Source: Achromobacter piechaudii NBRC 102461
GTDB lineage: Bacteria > Pseudomonadota > Gammaproteobacteria > Burkholderiales > Burkholderiaceae_B
NCBI RefSeq assembly: GCF_001571245.1
Contig: NZ_BCTK01000005.1
Coordinates: 124,001-188,000, forward strand
Length of the DNA stretch: 64,000 nt
Reading direction: 5' to 3'
The notes under the pieces are model-generated. The model searched no databases and was not told the DNA's origin. It was given only the letters and a program-made list of their open reading frames with translations. The position numbers and the translations under genes are program-made. Shown piece after piece: positions 17,189-25,803 of the stretch (the first letter of the stretch is position 1; every line of letters begins with the position of its first letter).

Positions 17189-18019
17189 ATGACTTCTACA
17201 GATCCGGCAGCCTGGATCGGCAGTGGCGAACGCAAGCCCGACGCCATGGATCCCGGCCACGCCGCGCGCATCGCCGCCACCCTGGGCGGCCAGGCGCCCG
17301 GCGTCGGCGATGCCTTGCCGCCCTTGTGGCAATGGGCGTTTTTCATCAGCACGGTGGGTATGGACGGATTGGGGACGGATGGCCACCCCGCACGCGGCGG
17401 CTTTTTGCCGCCCGCGCAGGACCGCAACCGCATGTGGGCGGGCGGCCGCGTCCAATGGCGCCAGCCCTTGAAAGTGGGCGTGCCGGCCGAGCGTGTCTCC
17501 CGCGTGGTCAAGGTCGAGGAAAAGGCCGGCCGCACCGGCGCGCTGCTGTTCGTCACCGTGAACCATCAATACCATCAGGCCGGCGAGATCGTCATCGAGG
17601 AAGAGCAGGACATCGTCTATCGCCAGCCCTCGCCGCCCAAGCTCGTGGGCAGCGAGCCCGCGCCGGCCGGGCAATGGCGCGATACCGTCAACCCCACGTC
17701 CGTGCTGCTGTTCCGCTATTCGGCGGTGACGTTCAACGGCCATCGCATCCATTACGACCATCCCTATGTGACGGACGTCGAAGGCTATCCGGGCCTGGTC
17801 GTACACGGCCCGCTGATCGCCACCGAAATGGTCGCGGCCTTTACGCGCGCCCATCCCAAGGCGCGTCCCACGCACCTGAGCTACCGCGGCCTGCGTCCGC
17901 TGATTTCGCCCACGCCCTTCCAGGTAGCCGGCCGCTTGACCGAGCCGGGTGTCGCCCAGCTCTGGGCCGAGCAGGACGGCACGCTGGCCCATCAAGCCGA
18001 ACTGAGGTTTACCGAATGA
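17189..18019 (+). CDS. ich: Itaconyl-CoA hydratase-like MaoC-family protein
   Basis: A 276-residue hot-dog protein of the mesaconyl-C4-CoA hydratase/HTD2 type. The C-terminal catalytic motif is clear: SAVTFNGHRIHYDHPYV, then EGYPGLVVHGPLIATEM, with the conserved Asp and His of the hydratase site. In the itaconate pathway the enzyme hydrates itaconyl-CoA to (S)-citramalyl-CoA. It is the first gene of a tight four-gene operon and overlaps the CoA-transferase start by 4 bases. The gene order hydratase, class III CoA-transferase, CitE-like lyase with a divergent LysR supports the assignment; mesaconyl-CoA hydration is the main alternative. Confidence 0.75.
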   Translation: MTSTDPAAWIGSGERKPDAMDPGHAARIAATLGGQAPGVGDALPPLWQWAFFISTVGMDGLGTDGHPARGGFLPPAQDRNRMWAGGRVQWRQPLKVGVPAERVSRVVKVEEKAGRTGALLFVTVNHQYHQAGEIVIEEEQDIVYRQPSPPKLVGSEPAPAGQWRDTVNPTSVLLFRYSAVTFNGHRIHYDHPYVTDVEGYPGLVVHGPLIATEMVAAFTRAHPKARPTHLSYRGLRPLISPTPFQVAGRLTEPGVAQLWAEQDGTLAHQAELRFTE

Positions 18020-19209
18020 GCACACAGGCATCCCGCCCGTTGGACGGCATTACCGTCGTCAGCCTGGAACACGCCATCGCCGCGCCTTTCTGCACCCGCC
18101 AACTGGCGGACATGGGCGCGCGCGTCATCAAGATCGAACGGCCTGGCAGCGGCGACTTCGCGCGCGGTTACGACGAACGCGTGCGCGGCCTGTCCTCGCA
18201 TTTCGTCTGGACCAACCGTTCCAAGGAAAGCCTGACGCTGGACCTCAAGCGCGAAGAGGCCGACGACGTCATGCAGCGCCTGCTGGAGTCGGCCGACGTG
18301 CTGGTGCAAAACCTGGCGCCGGGCGCGGCAGCGCGGCTGGGCCTGTCGTTCGACGCCTTGCACGCGCGCTATCCGCGCCTGATCGTCTGCGATATTTCCG
18401 GCTACGGCGAAGGCGGTCCCTATCAGGACAAGAAGGCGTATGACCTGTTGATCCAGAGCGAAAGCGGCTTCCTGTCGGTCACGGGCACGCAGGACGACCC
18501 GGTCAAGGCTGGCTGTTCCATCGCCGACATCGCTGCCGGCATGTATGCGTATTCCGCCATCCTGAACGCCTTGCTGCTGCGCCAGAAGACCGGCCTGGGC
18601 AGCCGCCTGGATGTCTCCATGCTGGAAAGCATGGTCGAGTGGATGGGCTTTCCGATGTACTACGCGTTCGAGGGTGCCAAGCCGCCCGTGCGCGCGGGCG
18701 CGGCGCACGCGTCGATCTACCCCTATGGGCCGTTCCCGGTGGGCGATGGCTCGACCATCATGCTGGGCCTGCAAAACGAACGCGAATGGCGCGTGTTCTG
18801 CGCGCAGGTGCTGCGCCAGCCCACGCTGGCCGAAGATGCGCGCTTTATCTCGAATTCGCAGCGCACCGCCAATCGCGACGCCTTGCGCGATTTGATCGTG
18901 GCGGCCTTCGCCGACCTGTCGATCGAACAGGTCACGCAGCGCCTGGAAGACGCCCAGATCGCCAACGCCCGCGTCAACGACATGGCCGGCGTCTGGGCGC
19001 ATCCGCAATTGCAGGCGCGTGGCCGCTGGAGCCAGGTCGACAGCCCGGCCGGCACGTTGCCCGCGCTGCTGCCGCCGGCCAGCAGCAACGCGTTTGCGCC
19101 GCGCATGGCCGCCGTGCCCAAAGTGGGCGAAAACACGGATGCGGTGCTAGCATCGCTGGGATATGCACCAGATCAAATCGCGCAACTGCATGCCTCGGAG
19201 GCCGTGTGA
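18016..19209 (+). CDS. ict: Class III CoA-transferase, probable itaconate CoA-transferase
   Basis: A 397-residue CaiB/BaiF-family enzyme. The N-terminal segment VVSLEHAIAAPFCTRQLADMGARVIKIERP and Asp171 (IADIAAGMYAY, expected nucleophile) are visible. In the itaconate pathway it would move CoA from succinyl-CoA to itaconate. The assignment rests on its place between the hydratase and the CitE-like lyase; related enzymes also act on malate, citramalate or mesaconate. ATG at 18016 overlaps the hydratase stop, and its own stop overlaps the GTG start of the lyase, so the three proteins are translationally coupled. Confidence 0.75.
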   Translation: MSTQASRPLDGITVVSLEHAIAAPFCTRQLADMGARVIKIERPGSGDFARGYDERVRGLSSHFVWTNRSKESLTLDLKREEADDVMQRLLESADVLVQNLAPGAAARLGLSFDALHARYPRLIVCDISGYGEGGPYQDKKAYDLLIQSESGFLSVTGTQDDPVKAGCSIADIAAGMYAYSAILNALLLRQKTGLGSRLDVSMLESMVEWMGFPMYYAFEGAKPPVRAGAAHASIYPYGPFPVGDGSTIMLGLQNEREWRVFCAQVLRQPTLAEDARFISNSQRTANRDALRDLIVAAFADLSIEQVTQRLEDAQIANARVNDMAGVWAHPQLQARGRWSQVDSPAGTLPALLPPASSNAFAPRMAAVPKVGENTDAVLASLGYAPDQIAQLHASEAV

Positions 19210-20039
19210 CGCATTCCGTCGTTCGTAGCGCCCTGTTCGTGCCGGCCTCGCGCCCCGAGCGCATTCCCAAAGCGCTGGCCGCGGGCGCCGACACCGTTAT
19301 CGTCGACCTGGAAGACGCCGTCGAGCATCTGGCCAAGTCGTCCGCCCGCGAAGCCCTGTGCGATTTCCTGGGGACGCACCGCGACGCCCATTTGTGGGTA
19401 CGCATCAACGACGCGTCCACCTCGTGGCACGACGACGACCTGAAAGCCTGCCGTGGCCGGCCCAACATCGCCGGCATCCTGCTGCCCAAGGCCGAAAGCC
19501 TGGCGCAGGTACGGCACGTGGCCCAGACCGGGCTGCCCGTCATTCCCATCATCGAAACCGCGCGCGGGCTGTTGAATGCGTCCGAGGTCGCCGCCACGCC
19601 CGGCGTGGCGCGACTGGCTTTCGGCAGCCTGGACTATGCACTGGACATGGGCCTGACGCCCGACACGCCCGGCGCCGACACGGTGCTGGACCACGCGCGC
19701 GTGCAGGTGCTGCTGCATAGCCGCGCGGCCAGCCTCGCGCCCGCGCTGGACGGCGTATTCGCTGGCGTGCAGGACACGGCCGGGCTGGCTGAGGCGGCCA
19801 GCCGCGCGCAGCAGATGGGCTTTGGCGGCATGTTGTGCATTCATCCCGCGCAGGTGCCCGTTATCCACGCCGCCTTCGTGCCGGCGCGTGAAGAGCTGGA
19901 GTGGGCGCGGCGCGTGATCGCCGCGCATCGAGATACGGCGGCAGGCACCTTCATGCTGGACGGCAGGATGGTCGATGCGCCGGTTATCGCGCGCGCGCGC
20001 CTGGTGCTTGCGCAGGCCGGCGAGCAGGCGCCCGCATGA
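19206..20039 (+). CDS. ccl: CitE-like (HpcH/HpaI family) lyase, probable (S)-citramalyl-CoA lyase
   Basis: A 277-residue TIM-barrel of the citrate lyase beta-subunit family. N-terminal RSALFVPASRPERIPKAL and DTVIVDLEDAVEHLAK carry the phosphate/CoA and Mg sites; Glu in PIIETARGLLNASEVA and Asp in FGSLDYALDMG are further metal ligands; GMLCIHPAQVPVIHAAF closes the barrel. As last step of itaconate degradation it would split citramalyl-CoA to acetyl-CoA and pyruvate. The GTG start at 19206 forms a GTGA overlap with the preceding stop and aligns with the family N-terminus. Malyl-CoA lyase/thioesterase relatives are the alternative. Confidence 0.78.
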   Translation: MTHSVVRSALFVPASRPERIPKALAAGADTVIVDLEDAVEHLAKSSAREALCDFLGTHRDAHLWVRINDASTSWHDDDLKACRGRPNIAGILLPKAESLAQVRHVAQTGLPVIPIIETARGLLNASEVAATPGVARLAFGSLDYALDMGLTPDTPGADTVLDHARVQVLLHSRAASLAPALDGVFAGVQDTAGLAEAASRAQQMGFGGMLCIHPAQVPVIHAAFVPAREELEWARRVIAAHRDTAAGTFMLDGRMVDAPVIARARLVLAQAGEQAPA

Positions 20040-20932
20040 GCGATGCGCTCTTTATCGGGCACACCTACATCGACGTCACCGTGCTGGCCGACGAATGGCC
20101 CACCGGCGACGAAAAAAGCGTGGCGCGGGATTACGCCGTCTCCTTCGGCGGCAACGCGGTCACGGCCGCGTTCGCCTGCGGCCGGCTGGGTACACCGCCC
20201 GACCTGGTCTGCTCGTTGGCGCCCGACTGGCTGGGCCATATGTACACGGACATGGCGGCGGCACACGGCATCACGCTGCACGCGCGGCATGTGCGCCGGT
20301 CGTCGCTGTCGTTCATCATGCCGAATCACGGCAAGCGCGCCATCGTGCGCGCCCGCGACGTGCAATACCTGAATGATTTTCCCCGGCTGGATATCAGCGG
20401 CTATCGGGCGCTGCATCTGGACGGGCACCAGCCCGACGCCGCGCTGCACTACGCCCGCGCATGCCGCCAGGCGGGCGTGCTGACCTCGCTGGATGGCGGC
20501 GGCGTGCGCGAGAACACCGACGAGCTGCTGCGCCATATCGATGTCGCGGTGTGCGCGGAGCGCATGTGCGAACAACTAGGCTTGAGTCCCGCCGGTTTGC
20601 TGGATTTGCTGAAAGCGCGCGGTTGCCGCATCGGCGCGGTCACGATGGGCGAACGCGGCATGCTCTGGTATGACGAGACGGGCCGCGTAGATACTTTGCC
20701 GTCGCTGGACGTGCCAAGCCATCGCATCGTCGATACCTCGGGCGCGGGCGACGTGTTCCACGGCGCCTATGTGTGGTCATACCTGAACCGGCCCGAGCTG
20801 CCCTGGCTGGAGCATTTCACCTTCGCGCGCGCCGCTTCCGCGCACAAGATTCAATATCTGGGCAACGAGGCGGGCCTGCCCCATGTCGAAGACGTGGAGC
20901 GGGCGATGATGGCGTTCGCGGCCAAGGGGTAG
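20036..20932 (+). CDS. PfkB/ribokinase-family carbohydrate kinase in the itaconate operon
   Basis: A 298-residue ribokinase-fold protein. Visible: the N-terminal substrate motif SFGGNAVTAAFACGRLG and the C-terminal anion-hole/catalytic motif IVDTSGAGDVFHGAYVW with the catalytic aspartate; GAVTMGERGMLWY marks the nucleotide domain. It should phosphorylate a sugar, sugar acid or nucleoside with ATP. Its ATG overlaps the lyase stop by 4 bases, so it is co-translated with the itaconate genes. No kinase step is known in itaconate degradation. The substrate cannot be predicted from sequence. Confidence 0.85.
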   Translation: MSDALFIGHTYIDVTVLADEWPTGDEKSVARDYAVSFGGNAVTAAFACGRLGTPPDLVCSLAPDWLGHMYTDMAAAHGITLHARHVRRSSLSFIMPNHGKRAIVRARDVQYLNDFPRLDISGYRALHLDGHQPDAALHYARACRQAGVLTSLDGGGVRENTDELLRHIDVAVCAERMCEQLGLSPAGLLDLLKARGCRIGAVTMGERGMLWYDETGRVDTLPSLDVPSHRIVDTSGAGDVFHGAYVWSYLNRPELPWLEHFTFARAASAHKIQYLGNEAGLPHVEDVERAMMAFAAKG

Positions 20933-20952
20933 AGGCAAGGGGCGCCGGGGCT

Positions 20953-21441
20953 TCAGCCCGGCAGGCGTTCGATCGGCTGATCCTGGATCAGCGAGATCCA
21001 CGTAGAAATCGGCCGGCCCTGCACGATCATGTCCGGCGCCAGATCGCGCAGCGGCAGCAGCACGAACGCGCGCTGGTGCATGCGCGGATGCGGCAGGATC
21101 AAGCGTTCGTGATCCATCGCCACATCGCTGTAGGTCAGCAGATCCAGATCCAGCGTGCGTGGTGCGTTCCTGTACGGACGCACACGGCCATGCCGGTTTT
21201 CCAGCGCTTGCAGCGCATCCAGCAGGGCCAGGGGCGGCAGGCGCGTGTCCAGCGCCGCCACGGCATTGATGAAATCGGGGCCGGTGGCATCGACTGGCGC
21301 GCTGCGGTAGAACGGCGACGCCGTCACCGCGTCGATGCCGTCCGTGGTTTGCAGTTCGGCCAGCACGTCGCGCAAGGTGGCCGCGCTGTCGCCCAGGTTG
21401 GCGCCCAGGCCGATATAGGCGCGGACCGGGGAAGGCGACAC
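20953..21441 (-). CDS. folK: 2-amino-4-hydroxy-6-hydroxymethyldihydropteridine pyrophosphokinase
   Basis: A 162-residue HPPK of tetrahydrofolate synthesis, which transfers pyrophosphate from ATP to 6-hydroxymethyl-7,8-dihydropterin. Family motifs: AYIGLGANLGDS at the N-terminus, SPFYRSAP, FINAVAAL, RTLDLDLL with the metal-binding aspartates, and LPHPRMHQRAFVL. The start is taken as GTG at 21441, 4 bases after the pcnB stop; the open frame extends upstream into pcnB but shows no family similarity there. It is the last gene of hda-HAD-pcnB-folK. Confidence 0.93.
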   Translation of the reverse strand: MSPSPVRAYIGLGANLGDSAATLRDVLAELQTTDGIDAVTASPFYRSAPVDATGPDFINAVAALDTRLPPLALLDALQALENRHGRVRPYRNAPRTLDLDLLTYSDVAMDHERLILPHPRMHQRAFVLLPLRDLAPDMIVQGRPISTWISLIQDQPIERLPG

Positions 21442-21445
21442 GGGC

Positions 21446-22828
21446 TTACTCGGCGTTGGACGGGCCGCGCGAGGGCGAACGGCGCGGGCGCCGACGCTTG
21501 CGCGGGGACGTCGACGCGGCAGGGCCGACACCGCCGACGTCGCCAGCTTCGCGCGGCAGGCGCGAGACTTCTTCGATCATCTCGGCGCGGGTGACGTCAT
21601 CGGCGTTGGCCAGGTCCATCCACCATTGCGCCAGCACGCTGTCGAACTCGCCGGCAGCGGCGCGCAGTTGCAGGAAATCGCAGGCGGCGCGAAAGCGCGG
21701 TTGTTCGATCATGCGGAAAATCGTCTTGCCCATGCGGCGCTCGAAACGCGGCTGCATGAACCAGATCTCGCGCATGTCCGACGAGAAGCGGCGCTGGATG
21801 GCCAGCTTTTCGGTCTGTTCGTCCAGCACCGAATCGGCGGCTTGCGACAGCGCCGGAATAGTGTGTTCGCCTTGCGCGCGCAACTGCTTCCAGCGCAGGT
21901 CCACCTGCTGCCACAGCAACGCCGCAAACAGGAAGCTGGGGCTGATCGTCTTGCCGGCGCGCACGCGCGCGTCGGTGCGTTCCAGCGCCAGTTCGACGAA
22001 GTGTTCGCCGCCCGGCTGTTCCAGCACCACGTCCAGCAAGGGCAGCAGGCCATTGTGCAGGCCATCGGCGCGCAGTTGGCGCAGGCAGTCCATCGCGTGG
22101 CCGCAGGTCAGCAGCTTGAGCATTTCGTCGAACAGGCGCGAGGCCGGCACGTTTTCGATGAGCTCGGCCATCGTGCTGATGGGCTCGCGGGTGGCCGGGT
22201 CGATCGTGCCGTTCAGCTTGGCCGCGAAACGCACCGCGCGCAGCATGCGCACCGGATCTTCGCGGTAACGCTTGACCGGGTCGCCGATGATGCGGACCTG
22301 GCGCTTTTTCAAGTCGGCCACGCCGTTGTGGTAGTCGATGACTTCCTCGTTGTGCGGGTCGTAGTACAGCGCGTTCATGGTGAAGTCGCGGCGCTTGGCG
22401 TCTTCTTCCTGCGAGCCGAATACGTTGTCGCGCAGGATGCGGCCGTGCTCATCGGTTTCCTGGTCTTCGGACGCCGGGGCGCGGAAGGTCGAGGTTTCGA
22501 TGATTTCCTGGCCGAACACCACGTGCACCAGCTGGAAGCGGCGGCCGATGATGCGCGCGCGGCGAAACAGCGGGCGGATCTGTTCGGGCGTGGCGTTGGT
22601 GGCCACGTCGAAGTCCTTCGGTTCCAGTCCGACGATCAGGTCGCGCACCGCGCCGCCCACGATATAGCCTTCGTAGCCGTGCTGGCGCAGGACTTCGCAG
22701 ACCTTGATGGCGTGGCGAGATACGTTGCGGCGGTCAATGCCGTGCTTGTCGCGCGGAATGCGCAACGGCCCCCGGGGTGCCGGCGCGAACAAGCGGCCGA
22801 CGAATTTTTTTATGGTTTCAGTGATCAT
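21446..22828 (-). CDS. pcnB: Poly(A) polymerase I
   Basis: A 460-residue class II nucleotidyltransferase of the PcnB type, which adds poly(A) tails that mark RNA for decay. Residues 50-80 hold GYEGYIVGGAVRDLIVG and the metal-binding PKDFDVATNATPEQ; FTMNALYYD and RYREDPVRMLRAVRFAAKL follow, the latter helping separate PcnB from CCA-adding enzymes. The C-terminal tail is very basic (RKRRRPRRSPSR), consistent with RNA binding. It abuts the HAD phosphatase gene with no spacer and is followed after 4 bases by folK, a common betaproteobacterial order. Confidence 0.95.
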   Translation of the reverse strand: MITETIKKFVGRLFAPAPRGPLRIPRDKHGIDRRNVSRHAIKVCEVLRQHGYEGYIVGGAVRDLIVGLEPKDFDVATNATPEQIRPLFRRARIIGRRFQLVHVVFGQEIIETSTFRAPASEDQETDEHGRILRDNVFGSQEEDAKRRDFTMNALYYDPHNEEVIDYHNGVADLKKRQVRIIGDPVKRYREDPVRMLRAVRFAAKLNGTIDPATREPISTMAELIENVPASRLFDEMLKLLTCGHAMDCLRQLRADGLHNGLLPLLDVVLEQPGGEHFVELALERTDARVRAGKTISPSFLFAALLWQQVDLRWKQLRAQGEHTIPALSQAADSVLDEQTEKLAIQRRFSSDMREIWFMQPRFERRMGKTIFRMIEQPRFRAACDFLQLRAAAGEFDSVLAQWWMDLANADDVTRAEMIEEVSRLPREAGDVGGVGPAASTSPRKRRRPRRSPSRGPSNAE

Positions 22829-23527
22829 TTAGGACTTCGAGTCTTCCATGTGGTCGAACAAGTCGATCACTTGCCAGCCACGGTCCTGTGCGATGGTGCG
22901 CAGGGTCGGGCTGGGGTTGGCGGCGATCGGACGGGTCACCTTTTCGAGCAGAGGCACATCATTGACCGAATCGCTATAGAAAAACGATTCGGGGAAATCC
23001 GTAAGCGCCAATCCCATATTGGACAGCCAATCGTTCACGCGTACAACCTTGCCTTCCTTGAAGCTGGGGGTGCCCAGGATGCGGCCGGTGTAGCGGCCGC
23101 GCAGGTATTCGGCGTCGGTGGCCACCAGATGCGGCACGCCGAAGGCGCGCGCGATGGGGGCGGTGACGAAGCTGTTGGTGGCGGTGACGATGGCGCACAG
23201 GTCGCCGGCGTCCAGGTGGGACTGGACCAGCGCGCGTGCGTCGTCCGTGATGGACGGGCGGATCACTTCGCGCATGAATTCCTCGTGCCAGTCGGCCAGG
23301 TCGAACGGCGAATGCGCCGCCAGCAGGCCCAGCATGAATTCAGCGGCCTGTTCGGCGGTGAGTTCGCCGCGGTTGTAGCGGTCCATCAGGTCGTCGTTCT
23401 GGCGGCGGGCCTGTTCGGGGTCGCCTGCCCGGCCCGTGCGGGCCAGATAGTCGGCCCATTGATAGTCGCTATCCAGCGGCAGCAGGGTGTGGTCCAGGTC
23501 GAACAGGGCGAGACGTCGGGATGTCAT
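22829..23527 (-). CDS. HAD-superfamily IB phosphatase (SerB-like)
   Basis: A 232-residue HAD hydrolase. Motif I is ALFDLDHTLLPLDSD (nucleophile and acid/base aspartates near residues 10-12), motif II VTATNSF, and motif IV YSDSVNDVPLL; subclass IB is indicated by the helical cap after motif I. Such proteins are often annotated as phosphoserine phosphatase-like, but the substrate is not fixed by sequence, and some relatives act on histidinol-phosphate. It overlaps the hda stop by 4 bases and abuts pcnB. Confidence 0.88.
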   Translation of the reverse strand: MTSRRLALFDLDHTLLPLDSDYQWADYLARTGRAGDPEQARRQNDDLMDRYNRGELTAEQAAEFMLGLLAAHSPFDLADWHEEFMREVIRPSITDDARALVQSHLDAGDLCAIVTATNSFVTAPIARAFGVPHLVATDAEYLRGRYTGRILGTPSFKEGKVVRVNDWLSNMGLALTDFPESFFYSDSVNDVPLLEKVTRPIAANPSPTLRTIAQDRGWQVIDLFDHMEDSKS

Positions 23528-24225
23528 GTGCGTTGCGAATCAGGATCTGCGAGCATGGCGCGCAGCAATGGCAGGGTGATGGGACGGCCGGTGGCCAGGG
23601 AATAGCGGTCTAGCGCGTCGATCAACGCGGCCAGCTTGCGGATGTCGCGTTCGTGGTGAATCAGCATCCAGTTGATGATTTCAGGCGCCAGGTGCATGCC
23701 GCGTTCGGCGGCCTGCGCGGCCAGCGCGGCCAGCTTGTCGGCGTCGGACAGCGGGTCCAGGCGGAACACCAGGTCCCAGCCCAGGCGCGTGCGCAGGTCT
23801 TCGCGCAGCGGCATGGAAAGCGGGGCGCGGTCGCCGGCCAGCGCCAGCGCGAAGGCGCGGCCGGTGGCGGCGGATTCACGCCAGCGGTTGTACAGCGCGA
23901 ACAGCGCGGCCTGCCGGCTGTCGTCCATGCGGTGCACGTCATCAACGGCCACGAACTTGGGCATGGGCGACTTCGAATCGGCTTCGGCCAGACGGCGCAG
24001 CATCGTTTCGCCCTTGGCGGGGTCGATGAAAACGGCGTCGGGGCGCGCGGTCAGGGCGCGCAGCAAATGGGTGCGGCCGCAACCCGCAGCGCCCCATATA
24101 TACAGCGCGCGGCCCGGATTGAGCGCGCGCACGGCCGCCAGCGCTTCCCCGTTGGGGCCGGCGATATAGTTGTTCAGCGATGGCGCTGGCGCGGGAAGAA
24201 CGTCGAGCAGCAGCTGGCGGTTCAT
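23524..24225 (-). CDS. hda: DnaA regulatory inactivator Hda
   Basis: A 233-residue AAA+ protein homologous to DnaA domain III. It should promote hydrolysis of DnaA-bound ATP together with the DNA-loaded sliding clamp, preventing re-initiation of replication. RQLLLDVLP at the N-terminus fits a clamp-binding motif. The P-loop region is WGAAGCGRTHLLRAL, motif B is KFVAVDDVHRMD, and the arginine-finger/sensor region follows (LREDLRTRLGWDLVF). It lies directly opposite purM. It is the first gene of the hda-HAD-pcnB-folK operon. Confidence 0.93.
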   Translation of the reverse strand: MNRQLLLDVLPAPAPSLNNYIAGPNGEALAAVRALNPGRALYIWGAAGCGRTHLLRALTARPDAVFIDPAKGETMLRRLAEADSKSPMPKFVAVDDVHRMDDSRQAALFALYNRWRESAATGRAFALALAGDRAPLSMPLREDLRTRLGWDLVFRLDPLSDADKLAALAAQAAERGMHLAPEIINWMLIHHERDIRKLAALIDALDRYSLATGRPITLPLLRAMLADPDSQRT

Positions 24226-24618
24226 GAGAGGTTATCAATCAGGCTTGTTCGGTACTTCCAAAGGCCTGCGCGGTAGGGGCCACGCAAGGCTCGCTGCGGC
24301 GCGATGGGCATGCCGGTGTTGCCAGAAAAGCCAAAAAACGGTGATACACGGGGCCGATTCGGGTATTGCCCGCCAGAAACTGGCAAAATCCATACCGGCC
24401 AACCCAACACTTTAAACCACCTGGGGGGATGGTGTCGCGCTCAAGGGCTTTGCCAGGCTTGGGTTTGCGCCCTTTTTGCCCCCCCGGCCAGCCCGGCCCG
24501 CCCCAGCCGCTTTCGCGGCGCCCGGCCAGTCCGAACCCTGCACAGGCCCGCAACATCGTAAAATGCGGGGCGTTCCACCAAATTCCCAGCAATTGTTACA
24601 TACCCCACGGCATTTCTC
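24226..24618. other. Divergent hda/purM intergenic region
   Basis: A 393-base stretch with no credible gene. It is C-rich around 24470-24520 (one run of seven C) and contains the likely purM -10 box at 24559-24564. It should hold promoters for both hda (leftward) and purM (rightward); I see no clear PurR-like operator or riboswitch. Confidence 0.5.
24559..24564 (+). promoter_or_regulatory. Candidate -10 box of purM
   Basis: TAAAAT followed by GCGGGG lies 54 bases before the purM ATG. A matching -35 hexamer is not evident at 16-18 bases. The motif TAAAAT/TACAAT followed by a GC-rich start also precedes bioF and tcdA here. Confidence 0.4.
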
Positions 24619-25668
24619 ATGACGAATCAACCTAAAGCCCCCTTGACCTACCGCGATGCCGGTGTCGACATCGACGCAGGCGACGCCCTGGTCGACCGTA
24701 TCAAACCCCTCGCCGCGCGCACCATGCGTCCCGGGGTGCTGGCCGGTATCGGCGGCTTTGGCGCGCTGTTCGAAGTGCCCAAGAAGTACAACGAGCCCGT
24801 GCTGGTGTCGGGCACCGACGGCGTGGGCACCAAGCTGCGCCTGGCGTTCGAGTGGAACCGCCACGACACCGTCGGCATCGACCTGGTCGCCATGAGCGTC
24901 AACGACATCCTGGTGCAGGGCGCCGAGCCCCTGTTCTTCCTGGACTACTTCGCCTGCGGCAAGCTTTCGGTGGACACGGCGGCGTCGGTGGTGGGCGGCA
25001 TTGCCAAGGGCTGCGAATTGTCGGGTTGCGCACTGATCGGCGGTGAAACCGCCGAAATGCCGGGCATGTACCCGGACGGCGAATACGACCTGGCCGGCTT
25101 CGCGGTGGGCGCGGTGGAAAAGTCCGCGATCATCGACGGCAAGTCGATCAAGCCGGGCGACGTGGTGCTGGGCCTGGCCTCCAGCGGCGTGCATTCCAAC
25201 GGTTTTTCGCTGGTGCGCAAGATCATCGAACGCGCGGGCGCCAAGCCCACCGACGACTTCCACGGCCAGCCGCTGGTTGACGTGGTGATGGCTCCGACCC
25301 GCATCTACGTCAAGCAGGTGCTGGCCGCGCTGGCCAAGCATGGCACCGCCATCAAGGGCCTGGCCCACATCACCGGCGGCGGTCTGCTGGACAACGTGCC
25401 GCGCATCCTGCAAGCCGGCCTGTCGGCCAAGCTGTCCCGCGACGGCTGGGAAATGCCCAAGCTGTTCCAGTGGCTGCAAGAGCAGGGCGGCGTGGAAGAC
25501 ACCGAAATGCACCGCGTCTTCAACTGCGGCATCGGCATGGTGCTGGTGGTGGATGCGGCCCAGGCCGACGCTATCGCCGCGACCTTGCGCGAGCAGGGCG
25601 AAACGGTCAACAAGATCGGCGAAATCGTCGAACAGACCGAAGGCATGGCGCAGACCTTCGTGGTCTGA
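24619..25668 (+). CDS. purM: Phosphoribosylformylglycinamidine cyclo-ligase
   Basis: A 349-residue AIR synthetase of purine synthesis, which closes the imidazole ring of FGAM with ATP. The N-terminus [58 protein letters not shown] and the loop [11 protein letters not shown] are all characteristic. [16 protein letters not shown] and [14 protein letters not shown] mark the C-terminal domain. The length agrees with the family (about 345-350). It is a single-gene unit with a terminator at 25718-25740. Confidence 0.97.
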   Translation: MTNQPKAPLTYRDAGVDIDAGDALVDRIKPLAARTMRPGVLAGIGGFGALFEVPKKYNEPVLVSGTDGVGTKLRLAFEWNRHDTVGIDLVAMSVNDILVQGAEPLFFLDYFACGKLSVDTAASVVGGIAKGCELSGCALIGGETAEMPGMYPDGEYDLAGFAVGAVEKSAIIDGKSIKPGDVVLGLASSGVHSNGFSLVRKIIERAGAKPTDDFHGQPLVDVVMAPTRIYVKQVLAALAKHGTAIKGLAHITGGGLLDNVPRILQAGLSAKLSRDGWEMPKLFQWLQEQGGVEDTEMHRVFNCGIGMVLVVDAAQADAIAATLREQGETVNKIGEIVEQTEGMAQTFVV

Positions 25669-25678
25669 TGCCCGCCGC

Positions 25679-25740
25679 GCCCGGGACGCCGTCCCGGGCT
25701 TGTTCTGCGTATGAATGAACCCGCCGCTGGCGGGTTTTTT
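25679..25740 (+). terminator. Intrinsic terminator of purM (double hairpin)
   Basis: A first GC-rich hairpin (CCCGGGAC / GTCCCGGG, 25679-25698) is followed by the terminator proper: AACCCGCC / GGCGGGTT with a 3-base loop at 25718-25736 and six T residues at 25735-25740. Confidence 0.9.
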
Positions 25741-25803
25741 CTTGGTTGATCGGGCTATGGCGGTGCCTTCAGGTGCATGAGACCTGCGGTGCGCCACGCC
25801 GGA

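Noticed and set aside
21626-23605. Rightward 660-codon open frame opposite pcnB and the HAD phosphatase
   Set aside because: Shadow of conserved genes on the other strand; no recognisable family.
24239-24592. Open frames in the hda/purM intergenic region
   Set aside because: Proline/tryptophan/glycine-rich translations of C-runs without domains, without ribosome sites and overlapping the likely purM promoter.
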